A stretch of 43,553 bases of DNA from contig QEOQ01000038.1 in the NCBI GenBank assembly GCA_010279815.1, positions 54,610 to 98,162 of the forward strand. The letters run 5' to 3'. The translations under genes and the position numbers were made by a program. Below are positions 1 to 9,866 of the stretch, piece by piece. The notes below the pieces were generated by a model. The model was not told where the DNA came from. It did not search any database and saw nothing but the letters and a program-made list of their open reading frames with translations. The stretch's first letter is position 1. Each line of letters begins with the position of its first letter. The DNA comes from Brachionus plicatilis. Its lineage: Eukaryota > Rotifera > Eurotatoria > Ploima > Brachionidae.

Positions 1-849
1 CTTGTAAATTTTCGTAGATTTTTTTTATTTGTTTCTTAATTGATTTTAATTAAAAAAATTTTGAAACACTTATTTTTTGATCTTGAAAACCAATATCAGG
101 TAATTAAAATGAGTATCAGTAATTGAAAAATCTGATCTTGAAAATTGAAGATCATTGATTTTGAGTTTTAATAGACCCTATCATTGTTTAAAAATTTGGA
201 TTTTTTGATCCATTCTTTTATTAAAATTTGCACAATATTTTACTCATTAAAAAAAAATTTTTGCACAAATGGAAAAAAAATTATAAAGAGGTTGTGCATA
301 TTTAATGGGAAAATTCGCTCCCTAGACCATCCCATGTTTATGCCCATATTATATATCATTTTGAAGGTCATCATATTAGGATCATAAAAAAATATGTTTT
401 ACGTAAATAAAAGTTTGGGGCCATGAGATATAAGAGCTTAAAGACTACCAACTCTAAATATTTAAAATATAAGAAAAACGTATTAAAATAAGGACTATGA
501 CGATATGAGTGCTGAAAAAAATATTCGTCTTGTATAAAATTTTATGCTCTGTAAGATAAAGCCATTAAGGAAAAACTGAATAAAAAAATTGAGATTTTAT
601 TGAAAGATTTTGATATTAAATAGTATATTTATATTTTTTATATTTTCAATATGGCCCCAAATTATTTTTCTTTAAATTTTTAAAAATGCATTGTTTTTTA
701 GTGATTTATCTTCAATTATAAGTGATTTTCTTGCTTAAACACCGAAAATTTCTCGAGATCATAGTTAACAAATTTTGGGTTATAAAAAAAGACGATTCTT
801 TCTATTTATAATTAAAACAAAAGAGAGATAGTTTAATAATATTTTTATT
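1..849. other. AT-rich non-coding stretch
   Basis: No coding region, RNA gene or clear repeat boundary is visible. The only open frame (184-387) is low-complexity Phe/Ile/Lys of the kind produced by A/T runs and has no recognisable domain. Confidence 0.5.
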
Positions 850-1089
850 TTATTCCAAAATATAAAAGCAAAGATCAACAGAATTTATTGATTGATTTTC
901 AATTACTCGATTAGTATTTCTATCATCAATTTCAATAAACTTGTTACATATGTAATATATACCTTTAAAATGATTACGACTAGCTTTAAAATTACAACAA
1001 AGAAATCGATATGTTTGAGATTCTATTTCTAATGTTTTAGGTACTTTTTCTAAACTAACTGTAAAATTATGGCTCGTTTCAATCAACAA
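850..1089 (-). CDS. small hypothetical ORF, probably a C-terminal relic
   Basis: 79-codon open frame not recognised with certainty. The stretch LLCC-type Cys pair, then N-H-F-K-G-I-Y-Y-I and K-F-I-E-I-D-D near residues 30-55, loosely resembles the C-terminal His box of ubiquitin-hydrolase-like domains (His, then a small hydrophobic strand, then Tyr/Phe-x-x-Asp-Asp), which also occur in some invertebrate transposons. Composition is less biased than neighbouring chance ORFs, with Cys and His present. There is no splice context or terminal repeat that I can assign. It could be a transposon-borne protease fragment or chance. Confidence 0.25.
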   Translation of the reverse strand: MLIETSHNFTVSLEKVPKTLEIESQTYRFLCCNFKASRNHFKGIYYICNKFIEIDDRNTNRVIENQSINSVDLCFYILE

Positions 1090-1824
1090 AAAAGGGGGTA
1101 AAGTTTGAAATATACTTTAATTATTGTAATAATAGCCACAAAAGTTACATTTAGACTCATTTTTTAGTATATTTACCATTAATGAATTATTATTGTTTTT
1201 TTTTAATTTGAAAATTTAATTTAGTAAGTCTAAATTAATTTTTATAAGTTATTGATACAAATCAGTTGATTTGTAAAAAATATTTCATCAATTAATTGAT
1301 AAAATAATCGAATTGTACCTTAAATGGTCATTTTTTGATGAATTCAGAGAAAAAAATGGCTTTTTCATTTTTTAAAAATAAAGTATGTCTACACTAGATT
1401 TTTTGTCTTATTTTAACGCTGTAATGTTTTTTTTATTATGGAAAGTTTTTTTTAACCCTTTTTTTTGGAGCGAACTTTGCATGTAAATATACACAACCTC
1501 TTTTTTATATTTTGCACTGTAAATTTTGTACTAATATTTCTCATTGCCCTTACCATCACATTTCAAGCCAAACTTGAGCTCAGCTTTTCCAAAAGTGCAA
1601 AAAACAACAAAATAGCACTTAAGAAATCCTTTACTATGCCCAAAAGAAACCCCTTCGGACTACCTTGTTAGAATAAATACTTAATTTTTTATCGAATTTT
1701 ATCATTTACCAAGTCATTTTACAAAATGACATATTTATCATTTGACAGTGTCATTTATTTTATACCAAAAAAGAAAAACAATTATGTCGTGTCTAAAAAT
1801 TTTTTTTTATTTGTTAATTTTTAT
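1090..1824. other. AT-rich spacer
   Basis: Poly-A/T-rich sequence without recognisable features. The open frame at 1465-1671 is hydrophobic low-complexity and is not supported as a gene. Confidence 0.45.
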
Positions 1825-2833
1825 TAGGGCTGTTAATTTTTTCATACTTTTCGACTTCAGGTAAAATTAAGAACTTTGAAATTTTAAAATTTTAAAATTA
1901 AACAAATTCTTACTTAAAATTAAATTTAGTTTTGAAAAAATTTAGTTTCAATTAAATTATTTCGAATACAAAAAAATGGGTTCGATTTAAAATTTCGAAG
2001 TTTAAAATTTTGAAGAATGAAAAAATAAAGTTAAAAATTATAAAGTCCGAAATTATAAATATTAAATTTTTGGAATTTAAAATTATTGAAAAATTTTGTT
2101 AAAAGTATTCAAATTTTTGAAATTTGATTTAAATTATAAATATTTATTTTTTACAATAAAATTGATCATTTCTAAAGCTGTTGGTTCGATTCTATTTCTT
2201 AATTCATCTTGTACTAATCCAGCTGAACTGAAAAGATTTTTAGCAGGGACGGATGTTGATGTTACTGAGAATACAAACTCACAAATTAGTGTTAATAATG
2301 GCATATGCTTTTTGAATAGTTGAAAAAACTCTAACGCAGTGTAACAATCATCTTTTGATTTAGGACCAAAGCTAAGTGTTTCATAAGGCTAAGTTGTTTC
2401 CTTTTCAATGTTGAGACCGGAGTTGAATCCGTCTGGCTAGTAGGCGTATTTGTTAAATCAGAAAGCATTTCAAAAATTTAAAAATTATCTATTAAATTTA
2501 GTAAATGTAGATATTTATATTTATTTTGTATTTGTCAATTTTAATTAGAAAATAAATTTTTAAAATTGAAAATTTCAGAATCGAACTTTTTTAAATTAGA
2601 AATTTCAGACCTCAAGATTTCAAACTTCTAAATTTTAAACTTGAAACTTTTGATTCAAGTATAAAATTTCGAAGTATAAAGTTCGCCGACTTTAAATTTT
2701 TAAAATTTCACTTCATATTTAATATTTCAATTTCAATTTTCCTTTGTCAAAAGATTTCGAGGTGTTGAAAAATAAACTTAAAGTTTTCTCAAAAACCTCA
2801 AAAATTTGAAATCCAGTTCAATTAACAACCCTA
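1825..2833. mobile_element. hAT DNA transposon remnant (about 1 kb)
   Basis: Terminal inverted repeats are TAGGGCTGTTAATT at the left end and, read on the other strand, TAGGGTTGTTAATT at the right end. The flanking octamers are ATTTTTAT (1817-1824) and TTTTTTAT (2834-2841), a 7/8 match to the 8-bp duplication typical of hAT. The interior holds a decayed hAT transposase C-terminus on the minus strand (2130-2335). Subterminal DNA is AT-rich and partly self-complementary. A second hAT with the same TIR type lies at 29981-33688. Confidence 0.75.
2130..2335 (-). pseudogene. hAT transposase C-terminal dimerisation region, decayed
   Basis: The minus strand reads F-S-V-T-S-T-S-V-P-A-K-N-L-F-S-S-A-G-L followed by a charged helix (Q-D-E-L-R-N-R-I). 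This is the hallmark hAT C-terminal block (usual form: S-x-P-S-E-R-x-F-S-x-A-G). The essential Glu of that block is Lys here and no catalytic residues remain. The only long plus-strand frame over this region (2096-2323) is antisense to it. Confidence 0.7.
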
Positions 2834-3077
2834 TTTTTTATTAGAAAAATTGCGTAAAAAATTTGTAATAATTCTAAACCTGTTCCCAGTATATTTGGAG
2901 ACTTGATCGGGAATTATTTAGCTTAAATAAAAAATGAATTAATTTTTTTGATAAACTAATTAGTTTTAAATAAAAAAAAATGACTGCTAAAAGTAGACTA
3001 GAGAAACTAAGTAATAAAGACTGTTTCATTTCAGACTCTGACAAAAAAATATTATTCTTTTTGAAAATTTAAAAAAT

Positions 3078-3314
3078 AGAGTAGTTTAAAGTCTTTTCTA
3101 AATAAATCAGTTTATTGACTTTAGAAAATTTTTTTGAAATTTTTTTGAAATCAAGTAAAACGACTTGACTCAATTTTTTTCTTTAATTTTTACTTAAGAT
3201 TAAGAATAATTTCTTCTTTGATTTTTTTTTTAATTTTTAGACTTATTTATATTTCAATTTTCTATTCTTTTCTTCAAAAAAAATATCTGACTTTATGACT
3301 TTTGAACAGCTCTA
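3078..3314. repeat. hAT-type MITE, AAGTC family
   Basis: Left end AGAGTAGTTTAAAGTC and right end, on the other strand, AGAGCTGTTCAAAAGTCAT form imperfect terminal inverted repeats. The same end sequence (consensus CAGAGTTGTTnAAAAGTC) recurs at 3796, 4856, 24606 and 27535. No coding capacity. No clean 8-bp duplication is visible, so the copy looks old. Confidence 0.5.
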
Positions 3315-3795
3315 AAGATAATAAAGGTTCTTATTTTAGAGCTTAATTAGTTTTTTGACAAAATCTAAATTTATTTTAGCCTTGAATTACATCATTCTTT
3401 TATTTGGCGTTGTTCAGAACAAATTTAAAAAATTTAATTTAAAATTAAAAAAAAAAAATTAGCGAGGAGGAAATTTATTTAAAAAAATAAGAATGACAAT
3501 TGAATATTTTTCAATGAACTAAAGCTTCTTCGGATTAAGATAAAAATTTAAAAAAATAAAAATTCAAAAACATTTACATTTAAAGTAAAATATTACATAA
3601 ATTAAAAATTTTCTTAAAAATCACAAATTTTAAATAAACAATGTTTGAAAATGATATTTTTTTTAGTTAAACATTTATAAAGAAATCTTCTCATATCAGC
3701 TTAATTTGTCTCAGTTCATTTGCTCCGACTTTAAAATTTTTTTAATTTTTTTAAGATTAAAAAATGATTTCATCTTTGATTTTTTAAATTTTATT

Positions 3796-3880
3796 CAGAG
3801 TTGTTTAATTAAAGTCCAAGTCATTAAAAATTATTCATGTTTTTTTTTCTTTAAAAGTCCAAGTCCGTTCTTAAAAAAAA
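3796..3880. repeat. single end of an AAGTC-family hAT MITE
   Basis: Begins CAGAGTTGTTTAATTAAAG and contains two AGTCCAAGTC units, matching one end of the family at 23979-24606. No convincing opposite end lies nearby, so it is probably a broken copy. Confidence 0.4.
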
Positions 3881-4260
3881 AAGTCATTTTCAAATCAAAA
3901 TTAATATTTTTTTTTTTACCTTAAAATTACAAATATTTTTTTTCACTCTTTTTGCAAAAAAAATATTTGACCTGAGCAAAATTTTTTAAAATTTTTTACT
4001 TGATTTTGAAATGATTATTTTGATAAATTTAAAATAATTTGATAGATTCAAAAATTGAAACCTTTGTTTATTAGTGTAGGCAATACTTTAAAAACTTTAT
4101 TTAAAAAAATAAAAAAATTCAAGCTAAATGCAATAACTATTAAAATATTAAAAATGAAGTCAATTAATTTAAAATAGCAATTTTTTAGTTAGCCTTTAAA
4201 TTAAACAGGCTCTTATGGAAAATTTTTCAATAAATATTTTTGTAAAATTTAATTTTTTAG

Positions 4261-4484
4261 CTAAACCGGCAACTAATGGAACAAGTAAAGTGAAATTTGT
4301 GTGCTATGGATCAATGACTAATTGGAATTTGAAAAATTCGACTCAAAAGTTGACCGTGGAGAGGCCCGTGCAAGAAAGTGTAGTTAAGTTTAGACCGAAA
4401 AAAAATGAGAGCTTGATAAATGGTGGATTTTTAATTCGAAAAAGTAAAATTGAAGCAATTGCCAAAAGTGAAATAGACAAAGAG
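4261..4484 (+). CDS. candidate internal exon of an unrecognised gene
   Basis: A run of codons with balanced composition (residues begin K-P-A-T-N-G-T-S-K-V-K-F-V-C-Y-G) starts right after a TTTTTTAG acceptor at 4259-4260 and ends at a GAG/GTAGAA donor (alternative donor GTTAAA six bases on; both phase 0). It encodes about 74 residues rich in Lys, Asn, Ser and Glu. I recognise no domain. The following exon at 4539-4578 fits in frame. Nearby DNA is hAT-type MITE, so an exon captured by a transposon is an alternative. Whether it belongs to the same gene as 12753-13532 is unknown: the intron phases do not match directly, so at least one further exon would be needed. Confidence 0.4.
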
Positions 4485-4538
4485 GTAGAAGTTAAATAAT
4501 TTGAAATAAATTTTTTTTTAATTTATTTTAAATTCTAG

Positions 4539-4578
4539 GATGGTTCTAGTCAGCAGTCCAATGCAGTTAGACCAAAAG
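4539..4578 (+). CDS. candidate 40-bp exon following 4261-4484
   Basis: Flanked by AAATTCTAG acceptor and AAAAG/GTAATT donor. It continues the previous exon in frame as D-G-S-S-Q-Q-S-N-A-V-R-P-K and ends in phase 1. Good splice signals on both sides are the main support; function unknown. Confidence 0.4.
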
Positions 4579-4639
4579 GTAATTTTTTTGAATTTATAAA
4601 GACATAAAAACACAAAAAAATGCTGGCTAAAGCTTTATT

Positions 4640-4856
4640 CCAAAAAAAAAGTCCAAGTCCAGAATTTTTTTTTTAATTTTCTAGATCAGGCTTCATATCA
4701 AAAAATTTATTAATGCTCTTGGGTTGTCTAATGCAATATACTTGGCATATATCAGAATTTTGTTGCAATTTTAGAATAAATTTCTTCTTCAGTATTCGAA
4801 ATTTTAAAGTCCGTACTTGGACTTGACCTAAGACTTGTGACTTTTAAACAACTTTG
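4640..4856. repeat. AAGTC-family hAT MITE
   Basis: Shares more than 100 bp with 23985-24100 (both contain CTAGATCAGGCTT and CTCTTGGGTTGTCTAATG) and ends with ACTTGTGACTTTTAAACAAC, the same right terminus as 24606. This is therefore a short dispersed family with AAGTCCAAGTC subterminal repeats. Confidence 0.6.
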
Positions 4857-5035
4857 TTCTCAATCACTTTAGAAAGCTTATTATTTAATCTGATAAATTA
4901 AAAAAATTTAAGCTATTTAAAAAAAATGTGAAATTAAAATTGGCTAAATTTTTTTGATAAGATGGGAAAAATTTTTTTGTTTGGAATAAAAATAAATAAT
5001 TTACGAACAAAAATTTGAGATTAATTTCAACTTTG

Positions 5036-5348
5036 ATCACAAGTAAAGAAGGGTTTCTGATAGAGATATTTTGAAGTATAATTTTATACCTAAAAAAATT
5101 GGAGAATCACAGTATGGAATTTTCTTGCCAAGAAGATTAAGAACTAGATCCTGATTTTTTGAAGAATTTCCAGAAAAAATTAAGTAACAGCACTTATCGG
5201 GAGCCATTTTTAGTCTCCATTTGTAGAGCCAAGTTTCGACTTTTTTCAAGTAGCTATTTATAACTTTGGAAATGTTACCATATTTATTAAATATGAAGAA
5301 GGTGACTAAATCATCTGCAAATAATAAAGAGTAAGAATCAAACTTGGG
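5036..5348 (-). pseudogene. LINE reverse transcriptase fragment (downstream half)
   Basis: On the minus strand the frame carries S-L-L-F-A-D-D-L-V-T-F-F-I, the RT catalytic F/YADD block, followed by W-L-Y-K-W-R-L-K-M-A and F-L-G-I-K-L. It is the continuation of the RT fragment at 8466-9200, so an insertion of about 3.1 kb (5349-8465) split one LINE just upstream of the FADD box. It is related to the family at 35148-36720 but diverged and truncated. Confidence 0.7.
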
Positions 5349-5487
5349 AACAGTATAAGAAAAATCAGTATCAGTCAGTATTCAGTATTGAGGATGAAAT
5401 TCAGTATCGAAATCAGCCAGTACCAGTATTAAGGCTATCAGTATAAAATCATGTTTTTAAAAAAAAATTTAAATTTTCTAATAAAAT

Positions 5488-5620
5488 TGTAAAGAATCGG
5501 GTTTTTAATAAAAGACTCTTTTTTAAATGTGCTTTATTTTTTTCCCCCTAAGTTGAAATTAATCTTGTTTGTATATTTAAATTACTAAAGAAAAGAGAAG
5601 TAAGTTTTGCTGGCATAACA
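5488..5620 (-). repeat. 3' LTR
   Basis: 133 bp, identical to 7854-7986. On the minus strand it begins TGTTATGCC and ends TTCTTTACA. It contains AATAAA-like and AAAGCACATTT sequence. The element's ORF runs about 15 codons into it. Confidence 0.9.
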
Positions 5621-7784
5621 TAGGCCCCATCCATGAAAAGAATGGACCCACATTCTTATGACCAGAGCAAGAAGAAACAAAAACAAAAAAATAAAATTTT
5701 GAGACTAGACTTATTTGGTATTTCGAGCGAGAACCAAATAAGCCCCATTCGCACGCAAACGCTGTGTATTTCTTTGATTCATCATCTAATGGGATTTGAT
5801 TAAAGCCTTGATACAGATCGAGTTTAGTATACCATTTAGAGTTAGTTAAGAGCGCGAACATGTCTTCTGTATTCGGCAATGGATGAGCCACTTTCACAGT
5901 GATATCATTCAACTTTGAGTAGTCGACTGTAAACCTGATTGACCCATCAGGTTTATTCACAAGTAGAACTGGTGAACTCCAAGGGATTTCGCTCTTTTGT
6001 ATGAGTCCCGCATCCAACATCTCGTCCAGCATCTTCTTAAATTCCATTCGCTTTCGGTATGGGACTCGCCTGACTTTGCATCGTATTGGGGTATGGAAGG
6101 GGTTAATAGGATTGATCTTATGCTTAACTGGGCACAGTACCTTTTGTTTTAACTCAAGGAGACAAGATGCCGATACTTCACCCAATTTGGTTTTAAACAT
6201 CTCGATTGTACTTGCCACTTCGTCCAAGTTATCCTTTATACAGTTGAGGACCAATCGGCTTCCCCTTCGTGGGTTCTCCAACATTCGTTTTGTTATTGAC
6301 CTTTTTGCTTTATCGGTAGAGTCATTGACTTTTCCGTCTTTATCTATTAAAAGTACTTCCGACACGGCTTGAATTTTCTTTTGTATAAGTTTTGACATGT
6401 TTTTTAAGGAGCTTGAGTACGGGAGTAAGTCACGACCAAGTAGGCAATCGACCATTAAATTTTCGACAACTAAAAGGTGAGAGGAAACCGAATCGTTGCC
6501 TATATGTAAGTCGACCCTGGCAAGACCAAGTACATTGTCCATTACACCACCAACTGAGTATATTTCACGATTAACTGTGACCAGTTTTGGTTGGGGTTGT
6601 AAGGAGTCGTATGCCTCTTTGCTAATTGCTGAAATGTCGGCACCTGTGTCGAGATCAAATGCCACTACTTGGTTGTTTATTTTGCACACTCCGCGGATCG
6701 GTTCCGGTCGTCTGGAATGGATGTGTTCACGCGTAGGTTGAGTCAACTGGAAAATTCTAAAATTTTTTGAGTTCTCGGGTTTTTCCTTATTACTGATACG
6801 TCCCAAGTCCTCGCTTTCAGTTGAGTAGAACCTTAGTCTTTTGTTTTCTTTATTAGGAACACGTGTTTCGGGGTTCTCGTCGCCACTTTTGATCGTACTT
6901 AGCTTGTTGATATGAGGTTCAAATTTGACCGTGTCTGTTTTTTTTAATTTGCTTTCCCATTCACTGGCCAACTCCATCATCTCGTTGAGCGAGAGGTTGT
7001 ACTGGTCACATAATTTGTTTTTTATTCGCTCGTCTTTGATTCCGCGCACAAATCGATCCTTGATTAACTCATCTCTAGGGAATGAATCTTTTTCGAAAGC
7101 CTCTCTCGAGAGTCTTTTTAGTGCTCCCATGTATTGAAATAAGTTTTCGTAATCATGTTGTGTCCTATTTACAAGCGTCATAATAGGATCCTGGACCGTT
7201 TCTTGCTTTGCAAAAAGTCTGAGAAGTGCTTTGCGTACATCATGATACCCTGCATTTGGTTTATCTTTCAAAAGGAAACTCTCTAGTTCTTCAGTTACTT
7301 CAGGGGATAATAAGTCAAGGACGAGACGAACCTTCTTGCCGTTGGACAGCGCTTGGTTCTGACGCTCGAACATACTTAACCAGCCTCGTATATCGTCTTT
7401 GCTCTTGAATATTGGTGTTCGCTTGTTTGTTGATTGGGACCACGAGCCAGCTGTGAATATCCATCGCGTGGTTTTAAACATGAAAACTAATACCTGCCAC
7501 GCGGTGGAAACCGTGCCGAACAGAAACAGTGCCTCAAATAGAAATTCTGGCCATGTCGTGTCAAAAGAAAAGTCATAGTAACTTCGCAAGGTCGTAAACA
7601 ATCTTTCATAAGAAGATTGACTACTTGGTATTGATTCTGGGGGAGGATTAAATCGGATATCTTGAGTAAAGTTATCCTGGAAGCTCAACACAGCTTCTTC
7701 TTCATTGTTCCTCGCCCAATAGTAGATTTTCCTGCTAACCATAATTATGAGCGCTACGTACAAGGTACGAATCTCTCTGATCAT
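5577..7784 (-). CDS. Gag-protease-partial RT polyprotein of the LTR element
   Basis: 735 codons. Residues about 80-112 form a long hydrophobic segment. About 125-285 is a helical capsid-like Gag region. The aspartic protease carries F-D-L-D-T-G-A-D near 377-383 and L-L-G-R-D-L near 448-453. RT starts near 570 with V-P-Y-R-K-R-M, then W-S-S-P-V-L-L-V-N-K-P-D-G, F-T-V-D-Y-S-K-L-N and K-L-D-L-Y-Q-G-F-N-Q-I. The first catalytic Asp is present, but the Y/FxDD block is lost because the frame leaves RT at about residue 684. No CCHC knuckle is seen. The N-terminal hydrophobic segment is unusual for Gag. Start: the first Met of the frame, about 70 bp downstream of the upstream LTR. Confidence 0.85.
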   Translation of the reverse strand: MIREIRTLYVALIIMVSRKIYYWARNNEEEAVLSFQDNFTQDIRFNPPPESIPSSQSSYERLFTTLRSYYDFSFDTTWPEFLFEALFLFGTVSTAWQVLVFMFKTTRWIFTAGSWSQSTNKRTPIFKSKDDIRGWLSMFERQNQALSNGKKVRLVLDLLSPEVTEELESFLLKDKPNAGYHDVRKALLRLFAKQETVQDPIMTLVNRTQHDYENLFQYMGALKRLSREAFEKDSFPRDELIKDRFVRGIKDERIKNKLCDQYNLSLNEMMELASEWESKLKKTDTVKFEPHINKLSTIKSGDENPETRVPNKENKRLRFYSTESEDLGRISNKEKPENSKNFRIFQLTQPTREHIHSRRPEPIRGVCKINNQVVAFDLDTGADISAISKEAYDSLQPQPKLVTVNREIYSVGGVMDNVLGLARVDLHIGNDSVSSHLLVVENLMVDCLLGRDLLPYSSSLKNMSKLIQKKIQAVSEVLLIDKDGKVNDSTDKAKRSITKRMLENPRRGSRLVLNCIKDNLDEVASTIEMFKTKLGEVSASCLLELKQKVLCPVKHKINPINPFHTPIRCKVRRVPYRKRMEFKKMLDEMLDAGLIQKSEIPWSSPVLLVNKPDGSIRFTVDYSKLNDITVKVAHPLPNTEDMFALLTNSKWYTKLDLYQGFNQIPLDDESKKYTAFACEWGLFGSRSKYQISLVSKFYFFVFVSSCSGHKNVGPFFSWMGPMLCQQNLLLFSLVI

Positions 7785-7834
7785 TCTAGCGTTCGGTTAA
7801 CTGCCACTTAAGGAAAATTTGAACCAAACCAAGT

Positions 7835-7852
7835 GCCCCTTATCGGGCGCCA
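7835..7852 (-). other. primer binding site of the LTR element
   Basis: On the minus strand TGGCGCCCGATAAGGGGC lies one base inside the upstream LTR. TGG at the start pairs with tRNA CCA, and TGGCGCCCGA is like the PBS used by tRNA-Lys-primed elements; the actual primer tRNA is inferred. Confidence 0.75.
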
Positions 7853-7853
7853 A

Positions 7854-7986
7854 TGTAAAGAATCGGGTTTTTAATAAAAGACTCTTTTTTAAATGTGCTT
7901 TATTTTTTTCCCCCTAAGTTGAAATTAATCTTGTTTGTATATTTAAATTACTAAAGAAAAGAGAAGTAAGTTTTGCTGGCATAACA
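7854..7986 (-). repeat. 5' LTR
   Basis: 133 bp, identical to 5488-5620, followed by AAAT, the duplicated target. It should carry the element's promoter and transcription start. Confidence 0.9.
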
Positions 7987-8465
7987 AAATATATTTCAGT
8001 CTTTTTGACAATTTTGTGACCATTCAGATAAAAATACAAAAACAAACAAATAAAGTTTATATCGGACTTATTTTAGAATTTTTTTAAAATTTAACAAAAA
8101 AAAATAGAATTTTTATTTTTATAGGTAATCCTACTACTTATTATTACTACTTAATTCAAGATGCAAATCTTTAAAAAAATAAAAAGCAATTTCTTTTGTT
8201 CTCAACTGACTACTTGTCGCCATTTTTCTTAATGAAAGAAAATAAGTTCAAATCTTCTATTAACCGCCCTTTTTATTTTTGTTTGTTTTTAAAACAATTA
8301 TATCCATTTTACATAAACATGTAAATTGATGAAACAAAAAAAAAAAATTATGTTTCAAAATTAATTTGACATTTTTAAATTTTTTTTTCTAATTTTCAGT
8401 ATTTTCCAGTAATACTGAAATACTGAAATATACTGATACTGATCAGTATAATACTGTCAGTATCC

Positions 8466-9200
8466 CAAGTCTGGTAAAAATTGTTTTTTTTGTCCTGTTT
8501 AGGTACGTCATTAATAAATATTGAAAATAAAAGAGGACTAATAACGGCACCCTGGGGGGACGCCAGTTGCTGTTTCTCCACAAGTACACTCAAAATTATT
8601 TAATTTAATAAAAAACTTTTTTATTATTTAAGAAATTCTTTACCCACTCAAGAATACAGAGTGGGACTCCAGTTTTACTTAGTTTATAAATGATACCGCT
8701 ATGCCAAACTTTGTCAAAGGCTTGAGAAATGTCAAAGAAAAGGGAGCATACTTTTTTTTTCCTAATTAAGGTCTAAGAGACTTTTTGGCTTAAGAACACA
8801 AGGCTGTCTGAGGTACGACGGTGTTGTCGGAAACCAGATTGTTCTTTACAAATGAAACCTTTAGATTCCAAAAATGAATAGAGTCTAGTTTTAATTATCC
8901 TTTCTAGGATTTTACCCAGACAGTTGGTAACACTTATTGGCCTGTACTTTGATGGATCATGTCTTATTTTTTTTTTTGGGATCATCATAATTCATTTTTT
9001 AACATTTGTTTGTTAATATTGTCAGGGCCAGAAGCTGAGTCATCTTTTAGAGTTTTTAGTATATTCTTTAATTCATTTAGGGTAATTTTAGGGAAGTTTG
9101 TATTTTTATTTTTGTCTTTGATCATAAATAAAGAAGGGTTCACAACTGTTAAATTCTTATATTTCCATTTAACTTTAACTAGAAATTTATATGTCATTGA
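8466..9200 (-). pseudogene. LINE reverse transcriptase fragment (upstream half)
   Basis: Minus-strand frames give N-I-N-K-Q-M-L-K preceded by S-A-S-G-P-D (RT block 1 style), K-Y-R-P-I-S-V-T-N-C-L-G-K-I-L-E-R (block 2), E-Q-S-G-F-R-Q-H-R-R-T (block 3) and S-P-Q-G-A-V-I-S-P-L-L-F-S-I-F-I-N-D-V (block 4). Frames shift near 8985 and 8760-8600. Jockey/CR1-type layout. It joins to 5036-5348 across the inserted element. Confidence 0.75.
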
Positions 9201-9866
9201 TGGACGGACATCTGTGGTGAATGGTGGAAGATTAATAAATTAATAAACAAAACCTAACTTTATTCAACAAAACATAACATCACTAAAAAACTGAAAAATA
9301 ATAACTAAAAACTTTATTTATATAAGAATGAACTAAACCAAAATGAATAAATTTTTTCATTTAACACAACCTTTTGTAAAAAATACTTTCAATTTTTTAA
9401 ATGGTTGTATTGGAGCAAAAATCTTCGTTATGTTATAAAATTTGTATACGAGGTTGGGATGAGTTTAAATTTTGCATGTGAAATAAATTAAGTAGACATG
9501 TTTAAAAGAAACCTTACTTTGATAATTTAAAAAGTTGGGACAGTTGATTAAAAAAATGGACGAATTATAGAATTTTTAGTTTTTAAAGAAATTTAAATTA
9601 ATGGCGTAAAGTGTGAGCTCTGAAAAATAATATAAAAGTGGAACGAAATTCTTAATACTAATTGAAAATAAAAATTAATTAAAATTCTTAAAATGTCGTT
9701 TGAGAATAAAGTAAAGGTGTTCCAAACTAAAATCAATAACTTATGTATTCCTTTGGTATGAAATTACTATTTAAAAGTAATTTACGCAGACAAAAAATAA
9801 TAATGATATTAAGTTCTATTTTTTTCTGTGTTGTAAAGAATTTATTTTTTAATAGAATTATGATTT
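9201..9866. other. AT-rich spacer
   Basis: No gene, RNA or defined repeat could be recognised. Confidence 0.4.

Larger units (their letters stand above)
5488..7986 (-). mobile_element. Ty3/gypsy-type LTR retrotransposon, internally deleted
   Basis: Two 133-bp LTRs are identical as far as I can compare them base by base (5488-5620 and 7854-7986), start TG and end CA, and are flanked by the 4-bp duplication AAAT (5484-5487 and 7987-7990). A tRNA-type primer binding site abuts the upstream LTR. One open frame covers Gag, protease and the first RT blocks, then jumps to sequence just before the 3' LTR: the rest of RT, RNase H and integrase are missing. Identical LTRs and an unbroken frame mean a recent insertion, and mobilisation in trans would be needed. 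Confidence 0.9.
5349..8465. mobile_element. array-ended DNA element splitting a LINE
   Basis: The left end (5349-5450) holds many CAGTAT units and the right end (8394-8465) holds the same motif as ATACTG/CAGTAT. The outermost bases are inverted: ACTTGGGA at left, TCCCAAGT at right. It sits precisely between two halves of one LINE RT. Its interior is AT-rich non-coding sequence plus the LTR element 5488-7986. No transposase is visible and I could not fix a target duplication. A non-autonomous DNA transposon is the likeliest explanation. Confidence 0.55.

Noticed and set aside
184..387. 67-codon frame
   Set aside because: Low-complexity Phe/Ile/Lys from A/T runs, no splice or domain support.
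6001..7408. Plus-strand frames over the LTR element
   Set aside because: Shadows of the 735-codon Gag-protease frame on the minus strand.
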